This document shows positions 61,457 through 64,000 of a DNA stretch of 64,000 bases, one piece after another; within the stretch, counting starts at the first letter, position 1; each line of letters begins with the position of its first letter. Source of the stretch: Rhodospirillaceae bacterium SYSU D60007 (GTDB taxonomy: Bacteria > Pseudomonadota > Alphaproteobacteria > Reyranellales > Reyranellaceae); the NCBI GenBank assembly GCA_003574685.1, contig QOCQ01000006.1, positions 169,045-233,044 on the forward strand, in the 5' to 3' direction. The position numbers and the translations under genes are program-made. The notes beneath the pieces are model-generated. The model ran no database searches, was not told the origin of the DNA, and worked only from the letters and a program-made list of their open reading frames with translations.

Positions 61457-64000
61457 CTACAGCGTCGGGCGGACCTCCTCGACATCGAAGCATTCGATGA
61501 CGTCGCCCTCGCGGATGTCCTCGTAGTTCTCGAAGGCCATGCCGCATTCGAAGCCGGCGCCGACCTCGCGCACCTCGTCCTTGAAGCGCTTGAGGGTCTT
61601 GAGCGTGCCCTCGTGGATGACGGTGTTGTCGCGCAGCAGGCGGACCTTGGCGCCGCGCCGCACCTGGCCTTCGGTGACGTAGCAGCCGCCGACATTGCCC
61701 ACCTTGGTGATCCTGAAGACCTGGCGGATCTCGGCGTTGCCCAGGAACGTCTCCTTGTAGGTCGGCTCGAGAAGGCCGGTCATCAGCGCCTTCACGTCAT
61801 CGACCACGTTGTAGATGATCGAGTAGTAGCGGATCTCGACCTTGTCGCGCCGCGACAGCTCGCGGGCCTGCGGGTTCGCGCGCACGTTGAAGCCGATAAT
61901 CAGCGCCTGCGAGGCGCGCGCCAGCGTCACGTCCGACTCGTTGATGCCGCCGACGCCGGAATAGAGCACGCGCACCGAGACCTTGTCGGTGGACAGCTTG
62001 CCCAGCGAGGCCGCGATGGCCTCCACCGAGCCCTGCACGTCGGCCTTGATCACCACCGGCAGCTCCTTGGCGGTGCCTTCGCGGATGCCGGCCAGCATCT
62101 CCTCCAGCGTGCCGCGGCCGCCGGCCGCCTTGGCGAGCTGCGTCTGGCGCTCGCGGCGGGCGCGGTACTCGGCGATCTCGCGCGCGCGGCCTTCGGTATC
62201 GACAACGTGGAACTCGTCGCCGGCCTCGGGCGTGCCGTTGAGACCCAGTACCTCCACCGGGAAGGCGGGTCCTGCCGCATCGACGCTGTTGCCGCGATCA
62301 TCAATCAGGCGGCGCACGCGGCCCCAGACGGCGCCGGCCACGAACACGTCGCCGGTGTGCAGCGTGCCGCGCTGCACCAGCACGGTCGCCACCGAGCCGC
62401 GGCCGGGATCGAGCTTGGCCTCGACGATGGTGCCTTCGGCCGCGCGATCCGGGTTCGCCTTCAGATCGAGCAGCTCGGCTTGCAGCAGGATCGCCTCCTG
62501 CAGCCCGTCGAGATTGGTCTTCTTCAGCGCCGAAACTTCGACCGACTGCACGTCGCCGCCGAACTCCTCGACCTGCACCTCGTGCTGCAGCAGCGCCTGG
62601 CGGACGCGGGCGGGGTCGGCGCCGGGTTTGTCTATTTTGTTGACGGCGACGATCATCGGCACCTTGGCCGCCCTGGCGTGGGCGATGGCCTCGATGGTCT
62701 GCGGCATGATGCCGTCGTCGGCGGCGACCACCAGCACGACGATGTCCGTGACCCGCGCGCCGCGCGCACGCATGGCGGTGAACGCCTCGTGGCCCGGCGT
62801 GTCGAGGAAGGTGATCTTCTGGCCCGAGGCCAGCGTCACCTGGTAGGCGCCGATATGCTGGGTGATGCCGCCGGCCTCGTGCGCCGCCACGTCGGTCTGG
62901 CGCAGCGCGTCCAGCAACGAGGTCTTGCCGTGATCGACGTGGCCCATGATGGTGACCACCGGCGGCCGCGGCTGCAGCGCCTCGGGGGCATCCTGCGCGG
63001 CGCCCAGGCCGAGCTCGATGTCGCCCTCGGCCACGCGCCTGGGCGTATGGCCCATCTCAGACACCACCAGCTCGGCGGTATCGGCGTCGAGCACGTGGTT
63101 GATGGTAACGAGCTGGCCCATCTTCATCAGCGTGCGGATCACGTCGGCGCCGCGCTCGCTCATGCGGTTGGCCAGCTCCTGCACGGTGATGGTCTCGGGG
63201 ATGGTCACCTCGCGGTAGACCTTCTGCGCCGGCTCGGCGGCGTACATCTTGCGCCGTTCCTTCTCGTTGGCGCGCCGCAGGGCGGCCAGCGAACGGCCCC
63301 GTACCGTGTCCTCGTCGTTCAGCGCGGCATCGACATTGATCTTGCCGGTGCGGCGCTTGGGGTCCTCACGCCGGCCGGGTGTGGTCGGCCGCTTGGGCGG
63401 CGGCATCGCGGGCCTGCGCAAGGCACCGCCCGGCCCACCTGCGGGCCGCGCCGTCGTCCCCGCCGGCCGCGGTGCGCCGGGACCGGTGCGTGGTGCCGGC
63501 CGCTCCTCGCGTCCGCCGGCATCCGCATCGAGGAGCTGCTGGGCGCGCTGGGCGGCGGCGCTGGATTGCGGCGCCTGGGCCTGGGCCTCGCGCAGCCGCT
63601 TCTGGAGCTGGTCCTCGGCGCGGCGGCGCGCCTCCTCTTCGATCTTCTTGCGCGCCTCTTCCTCGGCGGCCCGGCGCTCGGACTCCTCGCGCTGGCGCGC
63701 CAGCCGCGCATCTTCCTCGGCGCGCCGGACGGCTTCCTCCTGCGCCCGCTGGCGGCGCAGCACCTCTTCCTTGCCGGCCTCGACCAGGGCGCGCGCACGG
63801 GCCTCCTTCTCCTCGTCGGTCAGCGTACGCAGCACCACGCCGCGGCCGGCAGGGCTGCGGGCAGGCGTGGCAGGCCGGCGCTCCTGGGCGCCGGCGGCAG
63901 CGCCCGGCCGCACGATGCGGGCCGGGGTGGCAGGACGGGCAGCCGCCGGGCTGGCGGCAGGCGCGGGTCGCACTGCGGCCGGAGCCGGCGGCGGGGCGGG
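61457..64000 (-). CDS. infB: Translation initiation factor IF-2 (N-terminus off the window)
   Basis: About 848 C-terminal residues of IF-2, the GTPase that delivers initiator tRNA to the ribosome. The G1 motif [15 protein letters not shown]3 DTPGHEAF, G4 NKIDKPGAD and the C-terminal domains ([55 protein letters not shown]) are intact. Before the GTPase domain come a basic/proline-rich segment and an Arg/Glu coiled coil (rich in [15 protein letters not shown]), an extended N-terminus common in alphaproteobacteria. Position 64000 cuts the gene. Confidence 0.97.
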   Translation of the reverse strand, partial: PAPPPAPAAVRPAPAASPAAARPATPARIVRPGAAAGAQERRPATPARSPAGRGVVLRTLTDEEKEARARALVEAGKEEVLRRQRAQEEAVRRAEEDARLARQREESERRAAEEEARKKIEEEARRRAEDQLQKRLREAQAQAPQSSAAAQRAQQLLDADAGGREERPAPRTGPGAPRPAGTTARPAGGPGGALRRPAMPPPKRPTTPGRREDPKRRTGKINVDAALNDEDTVRGRSLAALRRANEKERRKMYAAEPAQKVYREVTIPETITVQELANRMSERGADVIRTLMKMGQLVTINHVLDADTAELVVSEMGHTPRRVAEGDIELGLGAAQDAPEALQPRPPVVTIMGHVDHGKTSLLDALRQTDVAAHEAGGITQHIGAYQVTLASGQKITFLDTPGHEAFTAMRARGARVTDIVVLVVAADDGIMPQTIEAIAHARAAKVPMIVAVNKIDKPGADPARVRQALLQHEVQVEEFGGDVQSVEVSALKKTNLDGLQEAILLQAELLDLKANPDRAAEGTIVEAKLDPGRGSVATVLVQRGTLHTGDVFVAGAVWGRVRRLIDDRGNSVDAAGPAFPVEVLGLNGTPEAGDEFHVVDTEGRAREIAEYRARRERQTQLAKAAGGRGTLEEMLAGIREGTAKELPVVIKADVQGSVEAIAASLGKLSTDKVSVRVLYSGVGGINESDVTLARASQALIIGFNVRANPQARELSRRDKVEIRYYSIIYNVVDDVKALMTGLLEPTYKETFLGNAEIRQVFRITKVGNVGGCYVTEGQVRRGAKVRLLRDNTVIHEGTLKTLKRFKDEVREVGAGFECGMAFENYEDIREGDVIECFDVEEVRPTL

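Overview
The window is dense, GC-rich bacterial chromosome with short intergenic gaps, frequent 1-4 bp stop/start overlaps and many GTG or TTG starts. The gene content points to an alphaproteobacterium: a PhyR-type general-stress regulator beside HWE and HisKA_2 kinases, MmcB, AztA/AztB-type zinc uptake, PCu(A)C, two TakP-like TRAP binding proteins and DUF1127 small proteins. I cannot fix the genus. It reads as ordinary chromosome with a large transport and metabolic complement; there is no prophage, CRISPR array, transposase, tRNA or rRNA that I can support.

Layout. 1-5 kb: a partial FAD/NAD(P) oxidoreductase, a zinc-free quinone reductase, a periplasmic copper chaperone with a PQQ-type sugar dehydrogenase, then maf-aroE. 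5-10.4 kb: a very unusual 904-aa ABC exporter-like protein with a degenerate, expanded nucleotide-binding domain, followed by a small cyclic-nucleotide-binding protein, a VOC/alpha-beta hydrolase fusion and an orphan protein. 10.4-14.5 kb: an FMO-like flavoprotein and a NitT/TauT-type ABC importer. 14.6-21 kb: a nitroreductase, a TRAP permease pair (DctQ-DctM) facing two paralogous TakP-like binding proteins, and an SDR lacking the usual catalytic residues. 21.3-27 kb: two small proteins (one DUF1127), a Bcr/CflA efflux pump, a TetR regulator, an alkaline-phosphatase-superfamily enzyme, and a zinc importer operon with a Zur-like operator. 27-33 kb: a DUF1223 protein, an EI24/CysZ-like protein, cytochrome c' facing a cytochrome b561, two exported Sel1-repeat proteins, and a LexA-like XRE-S24 repressor overlapping mmcB.

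33-41 kb: a KGG stress protein, a TPP enzyme, a CorC-like CBS protein, a GlsB/YeaQ membrane protein, and a signalling cluster (HWE kinase, PhyR, HisKA_2 kinase, Crp/Fnr regulator). 41-50 kb: methyltransferase, aconitase, a TPR protein, and thrS-infC-hydrolase, with infC probably starting at ATA. 50-56 kb: glycosyltransferase, hydrolase, epimerase, an HlyD/DUF2955 efflux pair and a MarC protein. 56-64 kb: an AraC regulator with GltS, a ChaA-type antiporter with a small secreted protein, a Tat-exported beta carbonic anhydrase, rbfA, and infB running off the window end.

Three copies of a ~139 bp palindromic repeat (8.3, 13.4 and 41.4 kb) and one 29-bp inverted repeat pair (45.4 kb) sit between genes. 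The strongest lead for something undescribed is the ABC protein at 5118-7832. Its helical subdomain motif appears three times, and its Walker A, Walker B, signature and H-loop are all altered. All family assignments are by eye from motifs; no database search was run.
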